Under the pieces are notes generated by a model. The model saw nothing but the letters and a program-made list of their open reading frames with translations, was not told the origin of the DNA and ran no database searches. A stretch of DNA of 39,384 nt from positions 1 through 39,384 of the forward strand of contig CAIVEI010000055.1 in assembly GCA_903904835.1 (NCBI GenBank), given 5' to 3'. Of the stretch, positions 25,134 to 34,391 are shown piece by piece. This stretch comes from an uncultured Schlesneria sp. Its GTDB lineage: Bacteria; Planctomycetota; Planctomycetia; Planctomycetales; Planctomycetaceae. Position numbers and translations under genes: made by a program. Positions within the stretch are counted from its first letter, which is position 1. Every line of letters begins with the position of its first letter.

Positions 25134-28100
25134 ATGTTTTCCCGTTTTTTTATCGACCGGCCGATTTTCGCTTCAGTGTTGTCGATCGTGATTACTTTGT
25201 GCGGGTATATTTCGCTCAGAACACTGCCCGTCACACAATATCCGGAAATCACGCCACCGACCGTTGAAGTGTCGGCAATCTACCCCGGTGCAAATGCGCG
25301 CGTTGTTTCAGATACCGTCGCCGCCCCCATCGAACAGCAGGTCAATGGTGTCGAGGGGATGATGTACATGTCCTCGCAATGCACGAATGATGGTGCTTAT
25401 TCGTTAACCGTGACGTTTCGGCAAGGGACCGATTTGAACCTGGCTCAAGTGCTGGTTCAAAACCGGGTTGCGTTGGCTCAGCCGATTTTGCCGAGTCTCG
25501 TGCAGCGACGCGGTGTCACTGTCAAGAAGAAGTCACCCAGCGTACTGATGATCGTTAACTTGTTTTCACCGGATGACAGTCGAGACAATCTTTACCTCAG
25601 TAATTACGCGACAATTCAGTTGCGTGACGAACTTTCACGGTTGAAGGGTATTGGCGACATCACGTTTCTCGGCCAACGCGATTACAGCATGCGCGTCTGG
25701 CTGGACCCCGAACGGTTATCAGCCAGTCGTCTGACGACGGACGACGTGGTTCGAGCGATCGAACAACAGAACGTTCAGGTCGCAACCGGGCAGATTGGTC
25801 AGCCCCCGGCTCCGAAAAACCAGGTGTTTCAGTTCACAATGACCACGCTGGGACGGCTCACTGACGACGAACAATTTGGCGACATGGTCCTGCGAACGGA
25901 AGCAGATGGCTCGCTCGTTCGTTTGAAGGACGTTGCTCGAACGGAACTGGGCGCACTCGGATACGACCAGCTCTGCACGTTGAATTCAAAGCCCTCAGTC
26001 GCGTTGTCGGTCTACCAGTTGCCTGGCTCAAACGCATTAGGGACCGCGCAACTGGTTCGCAAGAAGATGGACGAACTCAAGGAACGATTTCCAGGCGGGG
26101 TCGACTATGACATTGTTTACGACACGACACCGTTCATCCAAGAGTCTGTGAATGAAGTCCGTAATGCGTTACGGGATGCGGTATTTCTCGTTGCGGTGGT
26201 CGTCCTGGTTTTCCTGCAAGGTTGGCGCGCGGCTGTGATTCCACTTGTGGCCGTGCCGGTTGCCGTCGTCGGGACGTTTGCGGCAATGATTGCGTTTGGA
26301 TTCAGTCTGAATACGTTGACGCTTTTCGGATTGGTTCTGGCGATTGGAATCGTGGTCGATGATGCGATCGTCGTGGTCGAAGCAATTGAACGTCATCTGG
26401 AGGGAGGGGCGACACCTCGCGAGTCGGCGATTCGGGCGATGGATGAAGTCGCAGGTCCTGTGATCGCAGTCGCTTTGGTACTCAGTGCGGTCTTTTTCCC
26501 ATGTCTCTTTATCACCGGGATCGTCGGAACCTTTTTTCAGCAGTTTGCGTTGACGATTGCGATTTCCACCATCATCTCTGCGTTCAATTCGTTAACACTC
26601 AGCCCCGCCCTGGCCGTTCTGCTGCTTAAGCCTCGACACGTCGTCAACGACGAGCACGGCGGACAAGCAGTAAAACATTCGACACCAGTATCGCACGCAT
26701 CGGGAGAAGCACTTCCCCGATTTCTTATCCTTCTGGGAGGTGTGTGGCTGGGATACATCTCAGGTCCCTGGTTGGAAACTCTTTGGGCGAATGGGCTGCG
26801 ACCGCTGTTCGCGATTGTCTCTTCGAAGTTATTGGGTGCCTTCATTGGCCTTGTTGTTGCTCAATTAGTCTGCGGCATGCTCAATCATATTCTCGGTCTC
26901 TTCTTCCGCTGGTTCAATCGCTGTTTCAATGTTGTCACCGATGTTTACGTTGGGATTGTCGGGCTGTTTTTACGAGGAAGTATTGTCGTTCTGCTGGGGT
27001 ATGTCGGGCTCGTCTATCTGACGTATCACCTGTTTCAGCTTGCTCCTTCAGGATTTATCCCCTCCCAGGACAAGGGGTACCTTCTGGTCAATGTCCAGTT
27101 GCCCGATTCCGCCTCGCTCGATCGGACGAATCGTGTCATGCGGCGAGTGGAAGAACTTGCAGCGATGACGCCGGGAGTAAAACACACGGTCGGTATTGCA
27201 GGGCAATCAATCGTGCTTGGTGCCAACGCCCCCAATTTTGGAACCGTGTACCTGATGCTCGACGACTTCCATCATCGAACACAGCTCACTGCAGATCAGA
27301 TTTCAGCGACTCTGGAAGCGACACTCGAACGCGAAGTCCCAGACGCAACGATCAAACTGTTCGGTGCTCCTCCTGTGGATGGACTAGGAACCGCTGGCGG
27401 TTTCAAAATGGTTGTTGAGGATCGAGGTGATAACGGAGCGACGTCGCTACAAAATGTCAGTGAGCAATTAGTCTTCGACGGATCTTTGGTTCCTGGATTA
27501 ACGGGCCTGTTTTCGAGTTTTCGAGCCGATACGCCGTGGTTGTACATCGATATCGATCGACGGTCGGCCCGTATGAAGGGGGTTTCACTGGCCGGTCTGT
27601 TTGAATCGCTGCAGGTTGGGTTCGGGTCGCTCTACGTGAATGACTTCAATCGTTTCGGTCGAACGTGGCAGGTGAATGTTCAATCGGATTCGCACTTTCG
27701 CATGGCGGAGAAAGATCTGAAACGCGTGCTCGTGCGTAGTGAAAATAACGAACTGGTGCCGCTCGCTGCTGTCGCGACGTTTCGAGAAACAACCGGTCCC
27801 GTGATGGTCATTCGCTACAATCTTTATCCATCGGCAATTGTGAACGTGAACGGTACCGCAGGAACAAGTTCAGGACAGGTGATCGATCGAATGGATGCTC
27901 TTTCCAAGGAGGTCTTATTGCCTTCGATGCGGTCGGAATGGACAGAGCTTGCTCTGCTTCAGTTGGAAGCTGGAAGTACGGCGATGTTTGCATTCCTGTT
28001 GGCGGTCGTCCTGGTATTCCTGGTTCTGGCCGCGCAGTATGAAAGCTGGTCACTTCCTTTGGCAGTGATTCTCGTCGTACCGATGTGCCTGCTTTGCTCA

Positions 28101-28538
28101 GTTGTCGGCGTGCTGATGGCACACATGGACATCAATATCTTTACTCAAATTGGCTTCGTGGTCCTTGTCGGGCTTGCCTGTAAAAACGCAATTTTGATTG
28201 TCGAATTCGCTCGTGCCCGCTGTCTTGCTGGTCAACCGCGTCGTGAAGCGACATTGGAAGCTTGCCGCCTTCGATTAAGGCCGATCATCATGACGTCATT
28301 CGCCTTCATTTTAGGGGTCGTCCCTTTAATGATCGGCAGTGGAGCCGGCTTTGAAATGCGAAAGACGCTGGGCGTCGCAGTCTTCTCAGGCATGCTTGGC
28401 GTCACCTTGTTCGGAATCTTTTTGACCCCCGTATTTTTCTATGTCATCCAAGGGATGACACGGCAAACGAAGTTGACCGATGAGCCAGATTTTACCGGTG
28501 GAAAATTAAAAGTTCCTGTGTCGGCCGCAAAAATGTAA
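25134..28538 (+). CDS. RND-family efflux pump (HAE1/AcrB type) with an insertion
   Basis: The protein has 1134 residues against about 1040 for AcrB. It aligns by motif over its length: the N-terminal helix FSRFFIDRPIFASVLSIVI, the proton-relay pair D409 and D410 in helix 4 (GIVVDDAIVVVEAIE), and the partner Lys in helix 10 (ACKNAILIVEFA). The porter domain motifs are LPVTQYPEI and YPGANA. Between helix 6 (LLLKP, 496-500) and the amphipathic FNRCF segment (595) there are about 75 extra residues with two hydrophobic stretches (about 529-543 and 567-590), which are absent from AcrB. No periplasmic adaptor or outer-membrane channel is adjacent, so partners must be encoded elsewhere. Drug or metabolite export is inferred. 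Confidence 0.95.
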   Translation: MFSRFFIDRPIFASVLSIVITLCGYISLRTLPVTQYPEITPPTVEVSAIYPGANARVVSDTVAAPIEQQVNGVEGMMYMSSQCTNDGAYSLTVTFRQGTDLNLAQVLVQNRVALAQPILPSLVQRRGVTVKKKSPSVLMIVNLFSPDDSRDNLYLSNYATIQLRDELSRLKGIGDITFLGQRDYSMRVWLDPERLSASRLTTDDVVRAIEQQNVQVATGQIGQPPAPKNQVFQFTMTTLGRLTDDEQFGDMVLRTEADGSLVRLKDVARTELGALGYDQLCTLNSKPSVALSVYQLPGSNALGTAQLVRKKMDELKERFPGGVDYDIVYDTTPFIQESVNEVRNALRDAVFLVAVVVLVFLQGWRAAVIPLVAVPVAVVGTFAAMIAFGFSLNTLTLFGLVLAIGIVVDDAIVVVEAIERHLEGGATPRESAIRAMDEVAGPVIAVALVLSAVFFPCLFITGIVGTFFQQFALTIAISTIISAFNSLTLSPALAVLLLKPRHVVNDEHGGQAVKHSTPVSHASGEALPRFLILLGGVWLGYISGPWLETLWANGLRPLFAIVSSKLLGAFIGLVVAQLVCGMLNHILGLFFRWFNRCFNVVTDVYVGIVGLFLRGSIVVLLGYVGLVYLTYHLFQLAPSGFIPSQDKGYLLVNVQLPDSASLDRTNRVMRRVEELAAMTPGVKHTVGIAGQSIVLGANAPNFGTVYLMLDDFHHRTQLTADQISATLEATLEREVPDATIKLFGAPPVDGLGTAGGFKMVVEDRGDNGATSLQNVSEQLVFDGSLVPGLTGLFSSFRADTPWLYIDIDRRSARMKGVSLAGLFESLQVGFGSLYVNDFNRFGRTWQVNVQSDSHFRMAEKDLKRVLVRSENNELVPLAAVATFRETTGPVMVIRYNLYPSAIVNVNGTAGTSSGQVIDRMDALSKEVLLPSMRSEWTELALLQLEAGSTAMFAFLLAVVLVFLVLAAQYESWSLPLAVILVVPMCLLCSVVGVLMAHMDINIFTQIGFVVLVGLACKNAILIVEFARARCLAGQPRREATLEACRLRLRPIIMTSFAFILGVVPLMIGSGAGFEMRKTLGVAVFSGMLGVTLFGIFLTPVFFYVIQGMTRQTKLTDEPDFTGGKLKVPVSAAKM

Positions 28539-28574
28539 GCCTGCATCGGGCAGTAAATGACGCTTTTGTTCAGA

Positions 28575-28615
28575 TTGAAACGAGAAGCCTCGATATTTTA
28601 TTCGGCTCGTTTCAA
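28575..28615. terminator. Inverted repeat downstream of the RND gene
   Basis: TTGAAACGA (28575-28583) pairs with TCGTTTCAA (28607-28615), and GCC with GGC inside after a 3-nt bulge. It lies 37 nt after the RND stop. There is no U-run, so it is a weak terminator candidate or an mRNA 3' stabilising stem. The rest of 28539-28899 shows no credible gene. Confidence 0.4.
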
Positions 28616-28843
28616 CCGGCGAAACAACAGGGCAATCGGCATTTCAGTGTGTACGCGTCTGATGAGTCACGGCTGCAAACGTAAAATTTGCTTGGACTTC
28701 TGGCGAAGATGGTCCCGAACTTGCGTAAATTCAGCCTCACTGTTTCTTCGGTTTTCCTCCATCCCCGAAAATTTCATCATTGCTTCATCGTTTATTGATG
28801 AACGGCGTATATGTTCTCCCTTCGAGACTCACAGATCAGTGTG

Positions 28844-28865
28844 GTTTCATTTTTTTCGATGAAAC
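28844..28865 (+). other. Hairpin in the DUF1559 leader
   Basis: GTTTCAT (28844-28850) pairs with ATGAAAC (28859-28865) across an 8-nt T-rich loop, 35 nt before the start codon. It could shape the leader or mark a binding site. I see no promoter boxes of consensus quality in front of it. Confidence 0.3.
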
Positions 28866-28899
28866 TGCGGTTTGTTGATTAAGCTTTACGAAGGATGGA

Positions 28900-29958
28900 A
28901 TGCGGATGAAAAAACGTGGTTTTACGTTGATTGAGTTGCTCGTTGTCATTGCAATTATCGCTGTGTTGATTGCCCTGCTTCTCCCTGCGGTGCAGCAAGC
29001 AAGAGAAGCCGCCCGACGAACTCAATGCAAGAACAATCTTAAGCAGTTGGGCTTAGGTGTTTTGAATTACGAATCAGACTATTCCGTGTTTCCCATGGGT
29101 GACTGTACTCGAAATTACGGAGGCGGTGAGATACCTCAGGCAACAGTGCATTGCTATCTGCTTCCTTACATCGAACAGGCCAACCTTTACAACGAACTCA
29201 ATTTCCTGGCACAGATCAATGCGGCGAGTACGGCTGCCGCCAAGGACGCAAAAATCAAAATCATTCCAGGTTTTCACTGCCCGTCCGATTCAAATCCTCA
29301 GGTCAACAACGTTGCGGGTGCCAACATCCTGTCCGAGTCAAGCAATTACATGCAGTGCCTGGGGTCGATTTCAACTCATGCCGGCGTATATCTGACCGCA
29401 GGCAGTACCACTGGCGGTGTTATCTCACCAGGTTCGAACCTGCAGCCCGAAACGCAATTGCACGGCATCTTCTTTCGAAATTCATCGACTCGAACCAGGG
29501 ACATTACTGACGGGATGAGCAACACGGCACTCATCGCCGAAATCAAGACGGGACCAAACGGTACTTCGTCGTATCAGACAGTCCCAGCGGGTGATCCAAG
29601 GGACTTCACTGTTGCCACGGCGTCCTCAAATGTCTGGACCGGGAACGACCAGCTATTTCCTCCATCGGATTGCGAGAACCGTGCGACGCATGCATGGGCG
29701 TATCGGGGATTGGAATGGTATCGAGCGTTGATGGTGGCGACCTACTACAACCATACATTGCCCCCGAATGCTCCTTTCCGCGATTGTATCGCCTCGAATC
29801 TTTACCAGGCCCATCTCGCAGCCCGTAGCTACCATAATGGTGGAGTGAACTGCGTTCTCGCTGATGGTTCAATTCGGTTCGTCAGTAATAACGTTGACGC
29901 GAATGTTTGGCGTGCCGTTGGTACGAAGGCGAATGGCGAAACCGTCAGCGATTTCTGA
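28900..29958 (+). CDS. DUF1559-family exported protein with prepilin-type N-terminus
   Basis: The protein has 352 residues. The N-terminus RG-FTLIELLVVIAIIAVLI is a type IV prepilin signal, with cleavage after G7, methylatable F8 and Glu at +5. The hydrophobic helix is followed by LLPAVQQAREAARRTQCKNN, the hallmark of the DUF1559 (SBP_bac_10) family that is greatly expanded in planctomycetes. The C-terminus HNGGVNCVLADGSIRFVSNN is the family's His/Asp-Gly ending. AAGGA lies 4 nt before the first ATG; a second ATG at 28906 is as well placed. Assembly into a pilus or cell-envelope structure is inferred. The lipoprotein gene follows within 171 nt. Confidence 0.95.
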   Translation: MRMKKRGFTLIELLVVIAIIAVLIALLLPAVQQAREAARRTQCKNNLKQLGLGVLNYESDYSVFPMGDCTRNYGGGEIPQATVHCYLLPYIEQANLYNELNFLAQINAASTAAAKDAKIKIIPGFHCPSDSNPQVNNVAGANILSESSNYMQCLGSISTHAGVYLTAGSTTGGVISPGSNLQPETQLHGIFFRNSSTRTRDITDGMSNTALIAEIKTGPNGTSSYQTVPAGDPRDFTVATASSNVWTGNDQLFPPSDCENRATHAWAYRGLEWYRALMVATYYNHTLPPNAPFRDCIASNLYQAHLAARSYHNGGVNCVLADGSIRFVSNNVDANVWRAVGTKANGETVSDF

Positions 29959-29997
29959 TTTTAAACGATTGATTGAGTAACACTGACTTCAAGATCG

Positions 29998-30029
29998 GCG
30001 CAAGTTTGGTTTGATTCCCAGGCTTGCGC
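29998..30029 (+). terminator. Hairpin after the DUF1559 gene
   Basis: GCGCAAG (29998-30004) pairs with CTTGCGC (30023-30029), followed by TTCTTGC without a long U-run. It lies 39 nt after the stop codon. It is a weak terminator, or a processing site if the following lipoprotein is co-transcribed. Confidence 0.4.
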
Positions 30030-30129
30030 TTCTTGCATTCAGCCAGTCGTTCGTATTTCCAGTCGTTTTCAACCGATTGGAGTCTTCAAGTCATTTGAGC
30101 AGTAGATCGGCCGCAAGACGAAGGAAAAG

Positions 30130-30594
30130 ATGAGAACTCAAAACGTGTCAACGAAATTTGCCGTGGCAAGCGGAATCGCATTGTTCATGGTTGCCATGGG
30201 TTGCGGTCAGAGTGTCCCGACAGGCAAGCATGTCCCCACCGTGGCTGCAGCCGGCGTCTTAACTTACCAGGGAAAACCTTTGGCGTTCTACGAAGTCAAA
30301 TGTTTTCCAGAAGATGAGCGGCCTGCGGTTGGGCTGACAGACGAAGATGGCAATTTTGTACTCGGTACAAATCGATCCAATGACGGTGCCGTCGCGGGTA
30401 CTCATCAGGTAGCGATCGTCTATGTCGGGGACCCGGCAGATCAACCTGGGAATGACGGACCCGTTTCAGGGTATACTCCCCCTGCCCCGCCTTCTATCAA
30501 GATCGATGCAAAATATACGAACATCAAAACTTCGGGTCTGACATTAGAAATCCCGGAGTCGGGCGCGACGGATCTTACAATCGATTTGAAGTAG
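30130..30594 (+). CDS. Small lipoprotein with carboxypeptidase-regulatory-like fold
   Basis: The protein has 154 residues. The signal peptide (about 1-24) ends in VAMGC, placing the lipidated Cys at 25. The rest is beta-rich with GVLTYQGKPLAFYEVKCF, LTDEDGNFVLGTN and AVAGTHQVAIVYV, matching the Ig-like carboxypeptidase regulatory domain that often accompanies DUF1559 genes in planctomycetes. AAGGA lies 5 nt before the ATG. Co-expression with the DUF1559 protein and a joint role in the cell envelope are inferred. Function is otherwise unknown. Confidence 0.85.
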   Translation: MRTQNVSTKFAVASGIALFMVAMGCGQSVPTGKHVPTVAAAGVLTYQGKPLAFYEVKCFPEDERPAVGLTDEDGNFVLGTNRSNDGAVAGTHQVAIVYVGDPADQPGNDGPVSGYTPPAPPSIKIDAKYTNIKTSGLTLEIPESGATDLTIDLK

Positions 30595-30731
30595 GGAATG
30601 CTGGCAACGTTGAGAAAGAGTGGGATCTTTCAGTAAGTTTATGACTGGGCGGTGTTTTCCGACACTGCCTGATTCGGTGTGTCTCGTTCTGCGAATCGAA
30701 TCGAATCAGTTTTTCTTTCCAAGGCAATTAT

Positions 30732-31544
30732 TCAATTGTCCGTATCGGAAAATGTGAAGTCGACCACTAATGGGCAATGGTCTGATGCTAATGATTCGTC
30801 GATAACGACAGCTTTCCCGGAGACCAATCGGGAGCCTTGAGGTTGATGATACACGACATAATCAATCTGATTTTTCGGGTTCACTGAAGGAAATGTGAGG
30901 CAATTGGCGGTTTTTGCCGTCGCGTTGTTCCAGCGTTGTCCCAGGATCTCAAGGACCTGACTTTCGGGATAGGCATTCAGGTCGCCCGCGAGAATGACGG
31001 GATGTTTATCGTCTCGAAATAAATCATTAAGGGCGGTTGCCTGTTGCTCGCGAAATTTGACGTTATTGTGATGCAAATGAGTCGATGAAAAGACGACTTT
31101 ACGCGAGCCAAGATCGACAACTCCAGCCGCGGCAATACGACGTTGTCGCTCTGGCTCGCCCGGAAGCCAATGAACAGTTAATTCTGTGATTGGAAAGCGG
31201 GAGAGCACCGCTTGTCCATAATCGCCTCCTTCGTATGGAATCTGCTTTCCGAACCGGCCGTTCATTTGTGTCAGTCGAGCCAATTCACCGGTTTGGTCAA
31301 CCTCTCCTGATCGTTTGACGTTTTTGTCGACCTCCTGAAGTGCCACGAGATCCGGTTTTGCATCTCGAATGACCTTAGCGATTCGCTCAAGATCGATCCG
31401 CCCGTCAGTCCCTTCGCCGTGATGAATGTTGTAAGTCATCACGCGCAGTTGCCGTGTCGGTAAATCGTCTTCGGCCAGAAGAACGCCGCAGGAAATTGCC
31501 ATCAGGAACTGCAACGAACAAAAAGCTGTGCGACGACAATTCAT
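30732..31544 (-). CDS. Exported endonuclease/exonuclease/phosphatase (EEP) family hydrolase
   Basis: I start at the ATG at 31544: GGGAG lies 8 nt upstream and a signal peptide follows (CSLQFLMAISCGVLLAED). This gives 270 residues; the frame is open much further upstream, but that part is not signal-like. EEP motifs are present: TYNIHHGEG, LVALQEVDKN (Mg-binding Glu), FSSTHLHH, GDLNAYPES and SDHCPL at the C-terminus (catalytic Asp/His). Such enzymes cleave phosphodiesters, for example DNA, lipids or inositol phosphates. An exported form suggests nutrient scavenging, which is an inference. Confidence 0.9.
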   Translation of the reverse strand: MNCRRTAFCSLQFLMAISCGVLLAEDDLPTRQLRVMTYNIHHGEGTDGRIDLERIAKVIRDAKPDLVALQEVDKNVKRSGEVDQTGELARLTQMNGRFGKQIPYEGGDYGQAVLSRFPITELTVHWLPGEPERQRRIAAAGVVDLGSRKVVFSSTHLHHNNVKFREQQATALNDLFRDDKHPVILAGDLNAYPESQVLEILGQRWNNATAKTANCLTFPSVNPKNQIDYVVYHQPQGSRLVSGKAVVIDESLASDHCPLVVDFTFSDTDN

Positions 31545-31812
31545 TGAAGAATCTCCCTTCACAACGCGTTTCACAAACGGTCCACGTAAACGACGACGGA
31601 ACGTATAAAGCCATCTACAAGCGAACGTGGCAGTACTCACGTCACGAAGTCGCCATTCATGAAATGATTGAATGGTCGAGTCTATGCGTGATTGATGAAC
31701 GAATAATGAAGGAAACCAAAATAATTGACGTGTAAAGTCAAACTCAAACGCATTGAAACGAAAGAATCCCGGCAATCGTTTACGAACGCTGGGCTTCTTA
31801 TTTTGAATCAAT

Positions 31813-33552
31813 TCACGTCCGGGATTTGGCTTCGACGACAATTGTGTCGCCCACCAAATCCCCCAGGCGTTGTCGTTGGTTTGTAAGTGCGATGCTCAGC
31901 ATCGGGGGGAGCCAACAAATAAACTGGAATGTTTCGGCAACCAGCATTAGCTCTCGGACAAGGCTGCGGGCTAACCCGCAGGGGCGCAACGTCGTTCGAA
32001 GCGTACGCAGGCCGCATAGCCACTTCCCCGGAGTAATTCCCCAGCCACCCTGAACGACGACCAGAAACAGGGTTTCCACAATCAGCAGAATCACCAAAGT
32101 GTTCAGCACATGATATTCGGTGTGTAACGTCGGATGGTCGAGTTTCAGTTTGATTGATTCCGCTAAAGAAAGCCAATCGAAGTCGCGCATCCAGATCCAC
32201 CCGACTGTGAGCGGCAAAAGCGTCATCCAGGCAAAGTCGATGAGCCGCGCGAGCCCTCGACGGCCAAGCGACGCCAGTCGTACGGATTGAATTCCAAATT
32301 CATAATGGGGATCTGTAAACCACATCATGAGCAGCCAGATTGCGAATCCCGGTAACAGGCTCAGCACGATTGCAATCGCTGGTGCAGCGAAATGGACGAT
32401 CAGGTTTCGACGAACGGATTTCCAGGTTTCAGCGGGACCTGTTCGTTCAATCCGTCGAAAGCCCGGCGGTTCGACCACATAGGCAAACCCGGTTCCAGTC
32501 GATGTTGTGGCGACGACATAGGGCGATTGATCGCCGGAACGGGTGAGCACTCGAAACCGATTCGATCCAAAGGGAAAAGGCATGGATGCGATCTCGGACC
32601 ATTCTTTATCGTCGAATTTGTAGAAGTGACCGATGGGGTAACCAGTGCTCATTTGATCGACGATCAACGCCGCAGGCTTCCCTTCGAATAATGCTCCATA
32701 TTGATGTTCTGCTGAATCCGTATCCGCAGTTTCTTGTCGGACGAGCGACCAACCTGCGTATTCGTCGTCGACCGAGTTGGATTCTGACTCGCTGCTTTCC
32801 AAAGGGATCGGTTGTCCCTGTTCGTCTATTTTTTGAAACGGAAGCCCCTTGCGAAAGAACAAGCGATTGCGCGTTTTCAGAAACGCATAGATCTGATCGT
32901 CGCGACAAAGGCATTCCAATACTGGTATTCCGGGTGTGTTGATCGGGTACTGAACCCGATCTTCCGCTGGTAGCACAACAAAACTGTCGTCGACCCATCC
33001 CTCGGGTTTTCGTCGGGAGACAACGAATTTTTCCAGTTTAGGGTGCCAATGGACTCCAGCGATCTCGTGATTCAGCAAGATTGCTGGATCACCTTGGAAG
33101 GGAAAGTCTGCGGGCTGAAGAACATCATCAATCACTTCAAACTGTTGTTTGCTGTTGCAGAACAGCAAGCGATCTCCGACCACTTTGGTCGAGTAGCCGT
33201 CTCCGCTCAATTCCCATCCGGTTTCTTTTGAATTTCCTGATTCGGGATCAATCAAAGAGACTTTCCAATCAACGACAATGCGAAAGCCACCCGTCGCCAG
33301 TTCGGCCATGATTTTTTCGTGATCGGGTCGAGCTAAGACAAAATGATCTCGCCAAAGACTGGCATAACTGAAATCGCTGTAGCTGGTATGTTGTTGGCCG
33401 AATCCGGGAATCGAATGAAGAATCGTCGCGCCCGTTTTAACAGACCAGAAAACGCTTAAACCAACTTGATAGAAGAAATATCCAGAAGGGATAGATAGGA
33501 GAAATGTCAGCAAGCAGACAACAATTACATACCCTGATTTGCGGTTCGACAT
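31813..33552 (-). CDS. RDD-family membrane protein with a large extracytoplasmic domain
   Basis: The first membrane helix (about 6-30, IVVCLLTFLLSIPSGYFFYQ) is followed by about 340 residues of beta-rich sequence and another helix (about 395-415). The C-terminal RDD domain has three helices with RLIDF, GITPGKWLCGLR and RQRLGDLVGDTIVV, the typical Arg/Asp positions and the closing motif. I prefer the ATG at 33552 over the GTG two codons upstream, giving 579 residues. RDD domains occur in transporters and Na+/H+ antiporter-like proteins. The function of this long form is unknown. It is divergent in strand sense from nothing nearby; the EEP gene follows on the same strand 268 nt downstream. Confidence 0.85.
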   Translation of the reverse strand: MSNRKSGYVIVVCLLTFLLSIPSGYFFYQVGLSVFWSVKTGATILHSIPGFGQQHTSYSDFSYASLWRDHFVLARPDHEKIMAELATGGFRIVVDWKVSLIDPESGNSKETGWELSGDGYSTKVVGDRLLFCNSKQQFEVIDDVLQPADFPFQGDPAILLNHEIAGVHWHPKLEKFVVSRRKPEGWVDDSFVVLPAEDRVQYPINTPGIPVLECLCRDDQIYAFLKTRNRLFFRKGLPFQKIDEQGQPIPLESSESESNSVDDEYAGWSLVRQETADTDSAEHQYGALFEGKPAALIVDQMSTGYPIGHFYKFDDKEWSEIASMPFPFGSNRFRVLTRSGDQSPYVVATTSTGTGFAYVVEPPGFRRIERTGPAETWKSVRRNLIVHFAAPAIAIVLSLLPGFAIWLLMMWFTDPHYEFGIQSVRLASLGRRGLARLIDFAWMTLLPLTVGWIWMRDFDWLSLAESIKLKLDHPTLHTEYHVLNTLVILLIVETLFLVVVQGGWGITPGKWLCGLRTLRTTLRPCGLARSLVRELMLVAETFQFICWLPPMLSIALTNQRQRLGDLVGDTIVVEAKSRT

Positions 33553-33574
33553 CTTCACGACTTTCGTTCAATTT

Positions 33575-33715
33575 GACTCAGGTCGTATCGGGTAGCTTGG
33601 GATCGGCCGCAATCGACACTAATTCCGATCACGTCACCGATACCATCTGGAACGGATGGTTTCGGTTGATGTCGATTTCGTCGTAGGTCCAACTAATTGA
33701 CGGGATTTGTCGCAT
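33575..33715 (-). pseudogene. Decayed fragment of the ppdK 3' end
   Basis: Translated on the minus strand, one frame reads YDEIDINRNHPFQ and, after a frameshift, another reads DGIGDVIGISVDCGRS and then TRYDL. The intact PPDK reads [29 protein letters not shown] and TRPDL at the matching place (DNA 35027-35125). A 33-nt core agrees at 27 positions, and about 13 nt are missing at the frameshift. Beyond 33575 and 33715 the match fades. It is therefore a duplicated and decaying piece of ppdK, now between the RDD gene and the nucleotidyltransferase gene. Confidence 0.85.
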
Positions 33716-33769
33716 CTTAACAAAGTGGCTGGACGAAAATAGACATCCGACCACCGTACGTGTTGCTCG

Positions 33770-34333
33770 CTAAAACTGCATGTCCTTCATAACACTCGTC
33801 AATACCGGCAGAACATCAAGTTCTTTCGCCCAGTGTTGAAGGTAGGCGTCGTCAAGTTTCCCTTGAGCCAGGAATATATCCATAATGTCGCCGATATCAC
33901 GAGGGCGAGCTGCTATCAGCTTCAGCAAGATTAGGTCTTCTGGCGTCGCTATCCAAGCGTCAACGTCGTCGACTTCGACGCGGAGACGTCGTGATATCAT
34001 CGACGACTGAAATCGCGATTCTGCCAAGAAAATATCAATATCAATAGACTTTCCACGCAGCCATTTGCGAATTCGAATCAACGGCATCCCGCCGACATAA
34101 TCCACCCATCCCTCGTCGAATTCAGCTGAAACTGAGTAACCCAAATCGACAGTTTCCTGAAAAAGTTGACCAATCTTCGAGCGTTCGAGAGAGATCGTGA
34201 AATCCAGATCATGAGTGGGACGCGGTATCCCATGCACGCTGACTGCCAGTCCGCCGATCAGGACGTAAGGGATTTCGAGTCGTTCGAAGAGCTCAACGAA
34301 GTCACGAAAAGGAGTACTGAGATCGCGGTCCAT
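33770..34333 (-). CDS. Nucleotidyltransferase-fold protein (AbiEii-like toxin candidate)
   Basis: The protein has 187 residues from the ATG at 34333 (AGGA 8 nt upstream; another ATG lies two codons earlier). The core of the polymerase-beta nucleotidyltransferase fold is IGGLAVSVHGIPRPTHDLDF, with metal-binding D44 and D46, then a third acidic site in IDIDIFLAES (about 96-105). The C-terminal half (PEDLILLKLIAARPRDIGDIMDIF) is typical of the AbiEii/MNT-associated proteins. A small gene precedes it by 52 nt on the same strand. The pair resembles a type IV or MNT-type toxin-antitoxin module. Nucleotidyl transfer to tRNA or protein is the family's known activity; the target here is unknown. Confidence 0.85.
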   Translation of the reverse strand: MDRDLSTPFRDFVELFERLEIPYVLIGGLAVSVHGIPRPTHDLDFTISLERSKIGQLFQETVDLGYSVSAEFDEGWVDYVGGMPLIRIRKWLRGKSIDIDIFLAESRFQSSMISRRLRVEVDDVDAWIATPEDLILLKLIAARPRDIGDIMDIFLAQGKLDDAYLQHWAKELDVLPVLTSVMKDMQF

Positions 34334-34391
34334 TATCATTATCCTGGTGACGATGGATGCCCTTCTTAATGGTCATCTCAGTTGAACCGAC

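Noticed and set aside
26744-27418. Plus-strand open frame of 224 codons inside the RND gene
   Set aside because: It is an out-of-frame shadow of RND with an implausibly high Ser/Arg/Cys content.
28557-28862. Plus-strand open frame of 101 codons after the RND gene
   Set aside because: Its composition (Arg, Ser, Phe, Cys-rich, no pattern) looks non-coding and it has no ribosome-binding site.
30732-31841. Longer form of the EEP gene starting at 31841, overlapping the RDD gene
   Set aside because: The ATG at 31544 has a good GGGAG and a signal peptide; the upstream extension has neither and would overlap the RDD gene's 3' end.
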